DNA from: Turritopsis dohrnii
Lineage: Eukaryota; Cnidaria; Hydrozoa; Anthoathecata; Oceaniidae
DNA: 64,000 bases
Assembly (NCBI GenBank): GCA_027922465.2
Contig: BQMF02000339.1
Location: 186,001-250,000 of the forward strand
Reading direction: 5' to 3'
Shown: positions 42,525-53,429 of the stretch, one piece after another
Layout of the letters: each line of letters starts with the position of its first letter
Position numbering within the stretch: position 1 is the stretch's first letter
Made by a program: the position numbers and the translations under genes
The notes under the pieces: generated by a model
The model's input: only the letters and a program-made list of their open reading frames with translations
Database searches by the model: none
Told to the model about the DNA's origin: nothing

Positions 42525-44847
42525 TCTCCCCCATGGGTTTAACATGGTCAACAACGTAAAGGAAAAAAAATCATGGTTGGATTGTCTTATCAGTCCGTTC
42601 TGTTATGATCCGACCAAAAAATATAAACAAAACCGGATGGATGCAAGGATTGGATCATTCTTTCAGTCCTTTCTTGTTATGATCCAATAGACGACGTAGG
42701 GCCAGGGGTAACTTCTGGGTCGAATAGGACGGAGTTGAGCCCCCGGTGGGGTGCACATCTAGAGTGTTGTCAGGATCTCGAGGTGGAGCACATTTGGGAG
42801 CGTTGGGGGTGTTGACATCCACCGAAGGCGTGTTGACATCAGGTGTGGTGACGTCGAGAGTGTTGATGTCAGGCGCAGTTGTATTAGATTTTGACGTAGA
42901 TGGGGGTGGCTCTTTTGGGTCATCTGTTCTCCTTGGCTGTATGTACTTGAAGTCTCGAGTCGATTGTCTGGGGACGTCTGTTTGGACAGCCGGGATAAAC
43001 TTCCGCAGGAATCGGCGATTGCGATTGGTTGGTAGGCCGGATCCATCCATCCGTACAGTGTACTTGTTGAATTGGTGGACTTCAACGATTCTTCCAGTCT
43101 TGTCCCATTTGAGTGGATGTGGCCCTCGTTGATTTTGGACTCGGACGTGATCACCTACTTTGAGTGGCGGGAGTTGATTGGTGTGTTCGGACCATCGTTC
43201 AGATGCAAGCATGTGGCGATGGCGTAAAGCTTCTTCACGTTTGTTCAGTGTGTCTTCCCATGTGGGGTGGGGTTTGTAGCGCCCAGGTTGAATTGGGATG
43301 AAATCCTTGACGGGTCTCCCAAAGACGCACATTGCGGGTGATAGGCCAGTCGTCGGATCTGGACAGTTGCGGTATTGTAGCATAGCCCTCTGCAGCTTGT
43401 CTGTGTCCAAATTACCATTAGGGCCGGTGTTTTCAGTGATCAGTCGTTTTGCTTTCTTCACACCAATCTCTGCTCTACAGTTGGAGTGTGCAAATGCCAC
43501 CGAAGAGAATCGTTGGCGAACTCCCCAGTCCTGCAGGAAAGTGGAGGTGGCGTGTGATTTGAATTCAGGCCCTTCATCTGAAGTCAGTTCATCAGGGATA
43601 CCGAAGGTGGAGAATTGTCTGCGGAGGCAATCAATCAATCCTTTTGATTCTTCACGGGCGCGGTCAATGGTGGGCCAGTTCGAGTATCTATCGACGGTCA
43701 TCAGGTAATGCTGGCCTTCATGTTGGAAGAAGTCGGCACAAATCAGTTGAAATGGATATTCTGGAGATGGCGTAGGGTACGGGGGCAGGCTTGGTTGAGA
43801 TGGGGCATTTCTGTTACAAGCGTTGCAATCATCACGTTGTCGTTGTATGTCTTTGCTGATTCCAGGCCAGAATACTGATGATTTAGCACGAGATGACATC
43901 ATGCCACTGCTTTGGTGGGCGGCATGCAGGGAGTCGAGAATTTGGTCTCTCAATGATGGCGGGATGACTATTCTATCATTGTACAGCACCACTCCGTCAG
44001 CGTAATGCAGATCGTTTCTGTACTGATGGTATTGTTGAATATCTCGTGGGAGGTCATCTCTTCTGGTTGGGAATCCATCTTCTAACGCCTTGATGAGGTG
44101 CATCATTGGTACACTGCTTTGTGTGGCAACCTTAACCATGTCCCAAGTAATTGCTTGGAAGGCGGTTCCTATGGACATGATTTCATTGACTTCGTCGTCC
44201 TCGGTGTCTTCGGGTGCATCGCCGACTGGGTATCTGGAGAAGGCATTCGGGATGATGTTCTTCAGACCGGGAACGTGAGTGATGGCAAATTTGAATGGAA
44301 GAGTCTTCTCTTTGAGGTCTCTCAGGCGAGGATTTGGGATGTCATTCAAAGATCTATCGCTAAAGATCTTTAGAAGGGGCTTGTGGTCGGTGTTCACGAG
44401 CAGGTCTGTGCAGCCAAGGGTGAGGTATTTCGTTTTCTCCAGTGAGTCAGCAACCGCTAATGCTTCGCCAACAATTGGATAGTAGTTGGATTCGGATTTG
44501 TTGATGAATCTGCTGCCGGTTAGTGTGACCTTCCATCCGTCACAGCAGCATCCAGGCTTCGAACTGTTACACCGGCAGTGTCTCTGTAAGAGCCAGAATC
44601 CAACACCTTTCTTGGACCAATCAGTAGCTAAGCAGGTTGGCTTGTTTTTCTCAAAGATTCTGATACCTTCTTCAATCTGACTGATGATGATTTGTTTGGA
44701 TAGTTTGAACGTCTCGTCTATTTGTTTGGTCCTCACGAAAGGTGTGTTTGGGCGAAGGAGGTGTCTGAATGGTTGGAGTGTTTCAGCAGAGTTGCTAGTT
44801 GTATTCATCCAAGTATCGAGGTTGTTAGTCGATCATAAAGTCAAACA
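42525..44847 (-). mobile_element. 5'-truncated Ty3/gypsy retrotransposon between 99-bp direct repeats
   Basis: The insert holds the 3' part of a gypsy pol gene and, after its stop, about 130 bp ending in a polypurine-like tract next to the left repeat. At the 5' side it begins within the reverse transcriptase thumb, 39 bp before the first ATG. No full LTR was recognised: the 99-bp repeats lack the usual TG...CA ends. They may be a short or partial LTR, or an unusually long target duplication. Confidence 0.7.
42655..44808 (-). CDS. pol: Ty3/gypsy pol fragment: RNase H and integrase
   Basis: 717 codons open, though the ATG is only the first one in a truncated frame. Residues 1-50 are the end of the reverse transcriptase (LQPFRHLLRPNTPF). 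RNase H has Asp63 in ATDWSKKGVG, Glu115 in GEALAV and Asp141 in NTDHKPL; the final acid of the usual PDALSR motif is replaced, reading PNAFSRYP (Asn188). The integrase zinc site is His294, His298, Cys328 and Cys331; its core acids are Asp359 (ICADFF), Asp411 (TSDEGPEF) and Glu447 (SNCRAEIGV). A VGDHVRVQ block follows near 552, then a T/P/D-rich tail with repeated DV.TP words. No chromodomain seen. Protease, most of the reverse transcriptase and gag are gone, so it cannot move alone. Confidence 0.9.
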   Translation of the reverse strand: MNTTSNSAETLQPFRHLLRPNTPFVRTKQIDETFKLSKQIIISQIEEGIRIFEKNKPTCLATDWSKKGVGFWLLQRHCRCNSSKPGCCCDGWKVTLTGSRFINKSESNYYPIVGEALAVADSLEKTKYLTLGCTDLLVNTDHKPLLKIFSDRSLNDIPNPRLRDLKEKTLPFKFAITHVPGLKNIIPNAFSRYPVGDAPEDTEDDEVNEIMSIGTAFQAITWDMVKVATQSSVPMMHLIKALEDGFPTRRDDLPRDIQQYHQYRNDLHYADGVVLYNDRIVIPPSLRDQILDSLHAAHQSSGMMSSRAKSSVFWPGISKDIQRQRDDCNACNRNAPSQPSLPPYPTPSPEYPFQLICADFFQHEGQHYLMTVDRYSNWPTIDRAREESKGLIDCLRRQFSTFGIPDELTSDEGPEFKSHATSTFLQDWGVRQRFSSVAFAHSNCRAEIGVKKAKRLITENTGPNGNLDTDKLQRAMLQYRNCPDPTTGLSPAMCVFGRPVKDFIPIQPGRYKPHPTWEDTLNKREEALRHRHMLASERWSEHTNQLPPLKVGDHVRVQNQRGPHPLKWDKTGRIVEVHQFNKYTVRMDGSGLPTNRNRRFLRKFIPAVQTDVPRQSTRDFKYIQPRRTDDPKEPPPSTSKSNTTAPDINTLDVTTPDVNTPSVDVNTPNAPKCAPPRDPDNTLDVHPTGGSTPSYSTQKLPLALRRLLDHNKKGLKE

Positions 44848-44946
44848 TAAATCATAACCAAAGGTTTTTCTATTTAAGTAAGTTAATGTTTAACTAAAAC
44901 AATACAAAGTAAATATATACATGAAGGTGATATTGATATATCTCTA
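44848..44946 (+). repeat. 99-bp direct repeat, right copy
   Basis: Second copy of 42426-42524. The two differences are G/A in GTTTgACT and ACgATAC. It borders the truncated 5' side of the gypsy insert. Confidence 0.9.
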
Positions 44947-45678
44947 AAAAGGGTTATTGTTTCATTCGATTATGGAATGAAATAAAGTAAAGCAAGTCTA
45001 CCTTTGAGTTAATGATTAGGAATCTAGAATAGCCATGTTCGAAGTGCAGCCATTATGAAAAGATTTGTTATACACGACAAGGATGTTTTGTGGGCATAAT
45101 GTCCCCTGAAGTTCATCATCTGTATAATGAAGAAATGAAGATAAAAAGAAGAACAAATGAAGCGTAAAAACGAATGGAAAGAAGAAGTGCGTTAAGAGAA
45201 ACGACAGCTTAAATGCACATGGTTGGCGAAAAGAAAGATGAAGAAATAAACACATCCATCATGCGAAAGGAAAAAAAGACTACATTTTGTTACCAGGATT
45301 TCTTGCCATTTTTATGTATGGAAAAAGGCGAAGAAAAGGCAAAAAACGCTGGGAACGAGGCTGTATTTCGTCTACAGAATGGAGAGTGCAAGATAAACGA
45401 AAGAGCGGATGAAAAGATGTGCAATCGCTTAATATAATATCGTAGCTGAAGACCGATGAAAACTGGTAGAAAGACTAACCAATTAGAATGACACTCACTT
45501 ACCTGTCCCACATCTTTAGCAACCCATTGTTTATCATTGTTTACGCATATTGTTTATGGGATTTTTTTTGTTTTGTTGTTTGTTTTTTGTTGTTTTCATT
45601 ACTTGAAAACTTGCTCATGTAAGGCCCGAGACTCACCATAATTTTATGTGTCTTTGCATTTGCCGTGAGCATTTGATG
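44947..45678. other. Intergenic, purine-rich
   Basis: A + frame at 45213-45437 is K/E-rich and its antisense is also open, so neither is called. The region may hold a decayed gene of basic composition. TTTTTTGTTTTGTTGTTTG runs lie at 45563-45594. Confidence 0.35.
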
Positions 45679-46010
45679 CAGGGGCGGATCCAGGGTTAGG
45701 CAACTTAGGCAAATGCCTAACCCAAAATCAGTTAAATGATGTTTTTCATAAAATTGTATGAAAAAGGTATTGTATTACAATAATCAGAAAATAATCGAAA
45801 ATATCAAGAGATTCCCGCATCCAATCCGCCCGATCCTTTCTTTCCCAAATAGGATTATTATTCTCCCGGCGGCGAGGCGCGGCGCGCGCCATGATGTTAA
45901 AAATTAATGTTTTTTACAGCTTGAGTTTATAGGTAGTGATCTCTGCCCCGAAAACGACTTCACATAGTCACATTGACAACACAGACTAGTGCCTAACGCT
46001 CTCCTTAGGC

Positions 46011-46172
46011 GAAGAAAATTTGCCTAAGGAGCCCCGGGTTTACACACTTTAATGAATGAACTGGAAGAAAATTTGCCTAAGGAGCCATGGGTTTACACAC
46101 TTTAAATGAATGAACCAGAAGAAAATTTGCCTAAGGTACAACCATGGGTTTACACACTTTATTGAATGAATG
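46011..46172 (+). repeat. Tandem repeat, three ~54-bp units
   Basis: GAAGAAAATTTGCCTAAGGA..C..GGGTTTACACACTTTA.TGAATGAA starts at 46011, 46064 and 46118. TTGCCTAA echoes the TTAGGCAA words at the ends of element C, so the units may have expanded from a terminal motif. Confidence 0.8.
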
Positions 46173-46964
46173 GTCACCAAATCTGCACAAAACGACCGTG
46201 GGGGACCTTCGAATTAGACCCAGTTCAACATGGATTCGCTAGAAAACATCGTTGCAGCTTTTGATAGCAATAATGAATAATTAGGAAATTTTGAATTCAC
46301 TTAATACATCTGTTGAAAACTGACTTCAAAATCTAGGAAAAGCATTTTTTTTCGAGTTATGTCTCTTCTTTTGCTTTTGCGAAATGAAAACATTGTGGCT
46401 GCTTTAAAGCAAGTGTTTTATTATTTTATGTAAAATAAATGATTAGCATGGATTATTAGCACCATAATTCGTTGACCATAAGTATGACGACAGTTAATTA
46501 TTAGCTCAGCTATGTATAATAAGTTTGTTTGTGTCAACTGAACCGAAGCCTTTCCTTTATTGATTAATGATGTATACAAACATTTTTGGTATCTGTTTCT
46601 GTTAACCAAAAATGCATCTGTAAATGTTATGGAGTTACGTTTGAATGACTGAGTTTATAATACACAAAGTCATTGTTATTTTTCTGAGTTGTTTTGCGTA
46701 GGCAGCTGCATGGGTTTTTTAGCACCAGTATCTCTACCTGGTAACTTATTGTACAGTTCAGTATAATTTTTCTTGGTTCGAGATGACTGTCTGGTTTTGA
46801 ATTTAAGAACTTTAAAAGGATCCTGTGTCCAAAATGATATGAACCAATATGATAGAGATCAAAAAGCCTCTTGTTAGTATTACTTACTTCCAGTTTCTGA
46901 GATATGTATTTAATTTTCGAAATCTTACATTCACTTTATGCAATGCATATTATGATGTATATAA

Positions 46965-47129
46965 CAGTGGTGGATGTAGAGGTATGTCGAAATTTGTGTA
47001 GGAGAGCATTAACATAATTTGTGAATTCAATTTATATTGCCAATGGGATTATTTGAACACTTTTCTTTTATGGTTAGATTGCTAACACTCTTCTACACAA
47101 ATTTCGACATACCTCTAGATCCGCCACTG
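46965..47129. mobile_element. 165-bp MITE nested in element C, TATAA duplication
   Basis: Left CAGTGGTGGATGTAGAGGTA then TGTCGAAATTTGTGTAG, right its near-perfect complement ending CTAGATCCGCCACTG. Flanked by TATAA (46960-46964, 47130-47134). Inverted repeats of about 37 bp. The ends and the 5-bp duplication match elements C and D. Confidence 0.9.
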
Positions 47130-48559
47130 TATAATAAGATAGTATATAGGTTAAACTTCTCATCGCAAGTTATCATTAATACTATATCTTTTTAATTTAC
47201 TATAGAGAGAAAGGGCTTTCACTCTGAGTGAGTGATAAGAAAATGAAGTTATAATATATTGAGAGTTTATACACATAAACAAAGAATAAAAATCTTATTC
47301 TTATACATAATTATACATCATAATTATGTATTGTATGATTTTATGATTTTTAAATCAAAATATCTGCCCAAGGAAACAGAATTTACAAAAACTATAAGAC
47401 TTCTGAAACAACTTTGTGCATTCTATCATCCCTCGAAAAATCATTTTGGATGCAGGAACACTTTAACATCTTTGGATTTATTCTTTCATTTTACAAAAAC
47501 CTATGTTATGTCTTCTTTTGAAAAAGGTAATTACACAATGTTTTAGTTTGACTTCTTGTTTCCTATGCTACATTAAATTCTGGAAAAAAATGTTGTAGCT
47601 CTTATTAAAGAGGAAGCAGTACATAATTTATCTGTTGTTGTGTAGTTTTATATATAGGTTCTTGGACTTGTCTCAGGGATTTCTGGAAATACCATCTTTT
47701 ACTATATTGTGGTTGACATAATTATTTAACCATGGATCATTTTTAGGGTAGGGTATACTATTTGATTTGATGAACGCCTAGTGCAGAAATATGTTTTTAT
47801 TTGGCTGCCGGATAATGATCAAGGAGCTTGTCTCTAACTTTGATTTTGGTCATTTTACTCTATTTCTTAACACAATTTCTTTTCTTTTCTTTCTATCTGA
47901 CCATCTTGACCAGTACATAGATGAAATGTCATGTATTTATCTGAGTGCTCCAATCTATCATGGTATAGGTGATTGAAAATTTATTTATTTGATTCATTAC
48001 AAGTATGTTTTCATTTGATGGATTCTTCCTGTTCATGTACAAGGAATCAAGAAAATGAAGAAGATAACAGATGAAGTAATTTATTGGTTATTTACTTAAC
48101 CTTCAATCTGGCAGAAAATATTATTTTGGCCTACATAAAGTAGTTCAATACATTCCATTCATACTCAATTAGTTTTCTTTTGTTTATTTCCCTTATTCCA
48201 TTACTGCAACAATACAGGCTTGCATTATAACACTCTTTACGTTAGGACGAATGAATTCGAGTTAATATTTTTTACATTTCGAAAAGTATGTATTAGATTG
48301 GGCGTAAACTGGCGTAAATTTTATCGATTGCGCCTTTATGTGTGTTTGGCAAAAAAAATTTGCCTAACCCTTAAAAAATCCTAGATCCGCCCCGGTGATG
48401 TGCGGTTTTTATTTGTGTAGTTCATGCGTGTTATTGTGTAGTGTGTAAGTTGTGTCATTCTTTTTTATTTGTGAACATTACCTTTTTGTTTTTGGTTTTT
48501 CTTTATGCTTCTTTTTGTTTGAATCATGTGAGAGTTGTGGGATTCCGTATTGCTGTACG

Positions 48560-48904
48560 TTTTGACTTTAGGACACCCGCGGTGGAGTAAAGTCTTTAAA
48601 ATACCCGTGGTTTCTCCTCCTCCTCCTCCTACTGAGTAACGGGGGTTTTTAGTCCTTGGGCTTCCATCCGTAACGGCTGGTTCTTCCGCCCGCCGACTTG
48701 CAACTATTAGTTGACTTACCGCCAGAGATACGTATGGCATTGCTCTAACTTTCCCGAAGACCAGTGCAGTCAGTCGATGGCTCCTAATGGGCTGACACGC
48801 TGCTTTTAAAGCGCATCGGAGTGGTGTATTGAGATACATGACTGGACTCGAACACGGGTCGCAGCGATCGCACTCAAAGGTACTAACCACTACACCATTG
48901 CTGC
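48560..48904 (-). mobile_element. tRNA-derived SINE, family 3
   Basis: The minus-strand head at 48904-48835 reads GCAGCAATGGTGTAGTGGTT and GTGTTCGAGTCCAGTCATG, with A and B boxes. The body contains a CTC-rich stretch (48615-48631). The 3' limit is uncertain because no clear A-rich tail was found. A long open frame across it on the minus strand is not a gene. Confidence 0.65.
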
Positions 48905-48959
48905 TTATGAACGTTTTCGTGCAACGTTTACATGACATCGTTGTCGAATTCCCCTTTTT

Positions 48960-49345
48960 GGCCAAATTTGAATTTTCAGATGACCAATTTTCATAAAAAT
49001 TTGCACAAAGCACAATTGAAAGGTGCTGATTTCGAATTTCTTGATTATGTTGACAGGTTTCACTAAAATTGCGCAATTTAGGCCAAATTTGGACCAAATT
49101 TGCAAAGTTCTTCAATTTTCACAAAATTTTGCACAGATTACATTTGAAGGGTGCTGATTTCGAATTTGACAGTCATTTTATCGGATTTGACTAAAATTGG
49201 ACAATTTGGGCCAAATTTGGACCAAATTTAGAAAGTTCTTCAAATTCCACAAAATTTTGTACAGATTACATTTGAAAGGTGCTGATTTCGAATTTGGCAG
49301 TCATTTTGTCAGATATGACCAAAAATGGGTAATTCAAGCCAAGCG
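48960..49345 (+). repeat. Tandem repeat, three units of 121-128 bp
   Basis: Units start GGCCAAATTTG at 48960, 49081 and 49209. Each carries CAAAATTTTG.ACA(G/A)A and GAA(A/G)GGTGCTGATTTCGAAT. Non-coding. Confidence 0.8.
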
Positions 49346-49410
49346 CCTTCTTGTTATGCAATACAAAAACCATTTATAACATCATCTTGGAATATAATTA
49401 TCTATCTATA

Positions 49411-49562
49411 GGGACTGTTCACAAATGATGTCAACTGCTATGGGGGTTGGTTATGCTAAAGTTGACGTCAACCTTCACAATTTTCAGAACCTTGATTTTT
49501 CTAATTAAGTAAAAGTTTTGAAAATCTTGAGAAAATGGTTGACGTCATTTGTGAACAATCCC
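49411..49562. mobile_element. 152-bp MITE
   Basis: Ends GGGACTGTTCACAAATGATG and complement ..TGACGTCATTTGTGAACAATCCC; flanked by ATA on both sides. Left end continues TCAACT and right end GGTTGACG. TTGTGAACAATCCC also occurs at 58144-58157, a probable relic of another copy. Confidence 0.75.
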
Positions 49563-50818
49563 ATACAGTCTCTTCTTTCTGAAGAAGTTATACCAGAAGC
49601 ACAATCCCAAGTGTTACCAGAAACCCAGAATATCAGGAAATAGCTGGAAACAAGAAGTAATTATTATTTATAAATCAGTGATTTTGTATATCAGTTGTCA
49701 ACGTGTAAACGATTTTTTGATATTGATTGTTATCATTCTCCCTTGCTCAATTGCCCCAGATCTCATAAAATGGCTCTGAAGTCTGAATGAGGCTTTTACA
49801 GCAAAGACGCGCTCCGCTAAAATAAAAAGGTATAACACCTTCAATGTTAAAGAACTGTTCGTTGACAATATGTAAATGCAGGCATTTATTTTTAGCCTAT
49901 AAATGATCACAGCAATTCAATGAAAAAGTCATTTCTGGTGATAAAACAGGAAACAAAATGAGACAAGAATTCACAGACCGGCATCTGCTATATCGAAGGT
50001 TGTCGAAAGGACTACTTGGTTGACTGCTTCATTACATAAAAAAAAACAATCTGGCAAACAGTGATCAGTTTTAGTTTAGAAATCAACGTTCAACAGAACA
50101 AGCTGCAGTCAATTTCATAAACGCTATCAGAAAAAAGGTTGGCGAGAAAAAATTGGTCGGGAGCATTTTCATCGAGTTAGGTTATTTGCTAACTGGTCAT
50201 ATGGTGTCCTAGGTACCAAGGTCCTGTGATTAATGATTATCTTTTAAATAGAACATAGTTTATTACAGTTCTTTGATGCGTTATCCAATACTCACAAATT
50301 ATCAAACGGTGTACCCCGTCGATCCATTTTCAGGCCTTTATTTAGTATTTTATTTTAGGGCCGTAATTTCTACAAAAATATTGAGGGGGCTAAAAAAATG
50401 GAGCGAGCGAAACGAGAGAGAAAAGATTTTGATTAGGGGCTCGGGGGGCGCTCTAAGCCCACCAGCAGGGGTTTTAGGGGTCGGAGCCTACTCATGAAAA
50501 ACTTTCCCTAATACTTCACTTCAAATTTTGTCCTCTACAGACGTTTCGTTGTTCCATAGTTCAGGGTCTATGCAAACAATTTCTTGGCGGAACGCGGCTT
50601 TTGTAGAGGATTTATTTTACGTTGTTTTGGCATGGGTTAGGAAAGATGAAGGAATATCAAACAACAGAAAAATTATATAAACAAAACCTAATCAAACGAC
50701 TGAAAAAAGTTACAAAACCTACAAAGTAATTTATTCGAAATTGCTTTAAGTCAAAGAAAAAGAACAACCTCAGAGACCCGCTTTCAGGATGAAGCTTTGA
50801 ACTTTGAACTTAAAAGTT
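49563..50818. other. Intergenic, no gene recognised
   Basis: 50358-50490 is a GC-richer patch with GAGGGGGCTAAAAAAATGGA and CCAGCAGGGGTTTTAGGGG, likely an old repeat. Otherwise AT-rich without a supported frame. Confidence 0.4.
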
Positions 50819-51683
50819 ATAGTGTATTTAATTTCGCGGTATCTAAAATTTCGCGTGCATTAAATTTCGCGACTTTTTTCACTAAAAATCGCGAAATTTA
50901 GTATAGTTAAAATTTTTCAAAAATCCAAAATCGCGAAATTTAATACACGCGAAAAGTTCTAAAATTTCAAAAATCGCTAAAATTTGTGAAAGATTTTTTT
51001 TACTAGTACAGTGGAACCTCCTTTAAAGCGGACACCTCCATGACGGACAAAAAATTTTTTCCTGCACGAATCCTTATTAAACTCTTATGAAGAAACCTCC
51101 CCAAAGCGGACAGTCTTAAGCGGACACCTCCTTAAAGTGGACATTTTTTCCGGGTCCCGCACGACAATTCCAACTAAAATTTACCTCTATAAAGCGGACA
51201 TCGAAAAATTTCGACAAGAACATCAAAATTCAGTATTTTATTTCTTTTTCTTATTGTAAACATATGTTTACAAAATTTTCTTGTTTTTTTATCATAAGGT
51301 TTATCTTACTTGTTACCCAAGTGACAGCCCTTTCTTGGCCACCAACGTGAATCTTTGCGATTCACTGGCAAACGTAATTAACGGTCTAGAAGACATACAA
51401 ATTTCCAAAAGATGCGGTTTACGGTTTTGAACAAATTTTGTTATGAATATGGTTTCACTACTTCTTTTAATGAACATGTTGTGTTCCAAGCATAAACAGT
51501 GTGTTATTTCATGTTTCAACCCTTTTGAAAATAAAATCAATTTTGCTTAAATTCGCGAAATTTAATACACGCAAAAAATCTCATAGAATAAAAATCGCTA
51601 AATTTAATACACGCAAAAAAAGGATTTTTGAAAAAATTTCGCGAATCTCGAAATTTAATACACCGCGAAATTAAATACACTTG
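50819..51683. mobile_element. MITE with TTCGCGAAATT ends, split by a pogo-like insert
   Basis: Left AGTGTATTTAATTTCGCGGT and right CCGCGAAATTAAATACACTT are inverted repeats; ATTAAATTTCGCG / CGCGAAATTTAATACACGC words recur many times in the first 150 and last 140 bp. In the middle, from the TA at 51007, CAGTGGAACCTCCTTTAAAG and repeated AAAGCGGACA words mark the start of a pogo/Tigger-like element (51009-51190 clear; right end not found). Confidence 0.65.
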
Positions 51684-51877
51684 AGCGTAGTGTCCATAAA
51701 TCCTCCATGTTTGAAGAATCTTATGAACATAGTAGATTTTAACTAGATTGCATTAGATTGTAAAAACTGCATTGTTCTATCCGAGTGAAACCTCAATGAA
51801 AGATCAAATACCTTGCGTGTGTTGATCAAAAGGGATGTTGAGGTGGTTATGATTACACGACAACATTTATTTGTTGA

Positions 51878-52096
51878 CTTGAAGCTATCAATAATGCCGA
51901 TGACGCCACTCTTTACGGTCACTGCAAACCAGTCAAGCTAACCCATAAAGCTACTGAACTAACCTCTGATTTTATCAATCTAAAAAATCGGCCAGATGCT
52001 TTAAACCTAGTTTTCAATAACAACAAAACCGAAACAATGGTATTTAGCACCAAACAATTCTCACGTTTGCACCAACTCAACAGAAAAAACATGATC
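51878..52096 (+). pseudogene. Non-LTR reverse transcriptase fragment (palm)
   Basis: The frame has INNADDATLYGHCKPVKLTH, ELTSDFINLKNRPDALNLVF, NNNKTETMVFSTKQ. This is the catalytic YADD region (here NADD, with the first residue changed) and the following ...W...n.l..N..Kt..m.fs.k. block of CR1/Jockey-like reverse transcriptases. A stop precedes it at 51875, and no further homology follows 52096. A dead, short insert. Confidence 0.7.
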
Positions 52097-52145
52097 ACGA
52101 GTGACGAGAAAGAGTTTGTTGCCAACCATATCCGACTTATATACT

Positions 52146-53064
52146 AATCGGAATGCACATGCGTTGACTCGCTCCCCCAAGCATCTGACAGTGATGCAGA
52201 ATACGCAAATGTCCATTATCTGCGATAGTGGAAACAACGCTTCATATAAATTGCAGATGAAGAGGCAATTGTATTCTATTGAAAATTTTTTGTAGGCGTA
52301 ATAAAGAGTGGTCATGTCCAGATCCCATATCGTCTGATTAAGTCAAGCAAATAGTATAGATGTGGCAGAAGACCAATTATTTTGAGAACTTCTGCCAAAA
52401 AATTGTAAAAGTGTTTTCAATTTATTTCTGTATATTTTGAATATATATGAAACAAATTACCCAGTCAAATGTTTTAAAAAAATTATTTATACAGTGACCA
52501 CATTTATTAAAAAAACACTGCGAAGGAGTGTATTTCAATAAAAATGCTCTTCGCCGCGGTGATATTTTGACGAATTTGTCCACTGGGTATGAATATTTAA
52601 AGACTCATTTGGAAATTTAATGCAAAAATGAAGGCAATTTTCACAATTTCCATGGGTTTCTATCCCGCAATAACTAAAAGCTTCAGATAAGATAAGTTCT
52701 ATTAACAATCTATTTTATCTCAAGCTTTTAGTTCTTATCATCAAATTCACAACGTATGTATCGAACTGCAGACAGTCTGCTTGCTGTAGCTTTCACATGG
52801 AGAAATTGTTAAGGTTTGCAGCCAGTTCTGCTATTGTATCGGACTCTCCTTCATACACGACTATCATTCAAATAGACAAGAGATCGAGGAACAAGAAGAT
52901 GATTAGGTCAAAATTGCTGTATTTCTGCATTACCAAGGGAAGAGAAGATATATTATGCTATTTGTAAACAGACAGCATAAGTAAAAGTTACAATACTGGA
53001 TGTTTAGTTAACGGTCCAAACATTGATCTGATATGAATACCAGAATTTTCATTAAAATGGAATG
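52146..53064. other. Intergenic with a 62-bp hairpin
   Basis: 52672-52733 forms a hairpin: AACTAAAAGCTTCAGATAA and TTATCTCAAGCTTTTAGTT. No gene recognised in the rest. Confidence 0.4.
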
Positions 53065-53170
53065 TTACACCAGTATACGTCAAAATCGACAGCAAATGTC
53101 GCAAACCTAACAGTAAATTTACTGGCGACGTTGCGACATTTGCTGTTGATTGCGACATTTACTGGTGTAA
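53065..53170. mobile_element. 106-bp hairpin MITE
   Basis: TTACACCAGTATACGTCAAA at the left returns as ..GCGACATTTACTGGTGTAA at the right. Internal AATGTCGCAA / TTGCGACATT words alternate. Target duplication not clear. Confidence 0.65.
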
Positions 53171-53429
53171 CAATGGTAGGTTTGTGGCCATCAATATTAA
53201 TGATGTCAAATACGATGTTCGAGTTATGAAAAGTGAAGTGTATTTCATATGCACAGTTCCTTTTAACTTTCTAAAAAAGAAATGGACTTCATAGGAGGTG
53301 TTTAACATCATGAATAAAATATGGCAAAAAATTTTGATTTCATGATAAAAAAAATGGAATTTTGTTGTCATTGAAAAGAGCAAATGTTAATGGGCCTGAG
53401 ACTGCACAGAGGATAAACTAGGAGCAGTC

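Larger units (their letters stand above)
45679..48395. mobile_element. hAT-like element C, 2.7 kb, 5-bp TGATG duplication
   Basis: Left end CAGGGGCGGATCCAGGGTTA and right end (complement) CCGGGGCGGATCTAGGATTT, then both continue with GGGTTAGGCA... words (TTAGGCAAATGCCTAACCC at left). TGATG flanks both sides (45674-45678, 48396-48400). hAT5-type elements make 5-bp duplications and have CAG..G ends; class is inferred from that. No transposase frame was recognised, so it is non-autonomous or decayed. It contains a 54-bp tandem repeat and a nested MITE. Confidence 0.75.

Noticed and set aside
42746..43132. Open frames on the + strand opposite the gypsy pol gene
   Set aside because: They mirror the codon pattern of the true minus-strand frame and show no motif.
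45213..45437. Lysine/glutamate-rich frame
   Set aside because: Both strands are open and the sequence is purine-rich; could be a relic but not supported.
48465..49115. 216-codon open frame on the minus strand
   Set aside because: It runs through a tRNA-derived SINE and part of a tandem repeat, with no domain and odd composition.
48960..49345. CRISPR-like array
   Set aside because: Units are long and adjacent without unique spacers, and the genome is eukaryotic.
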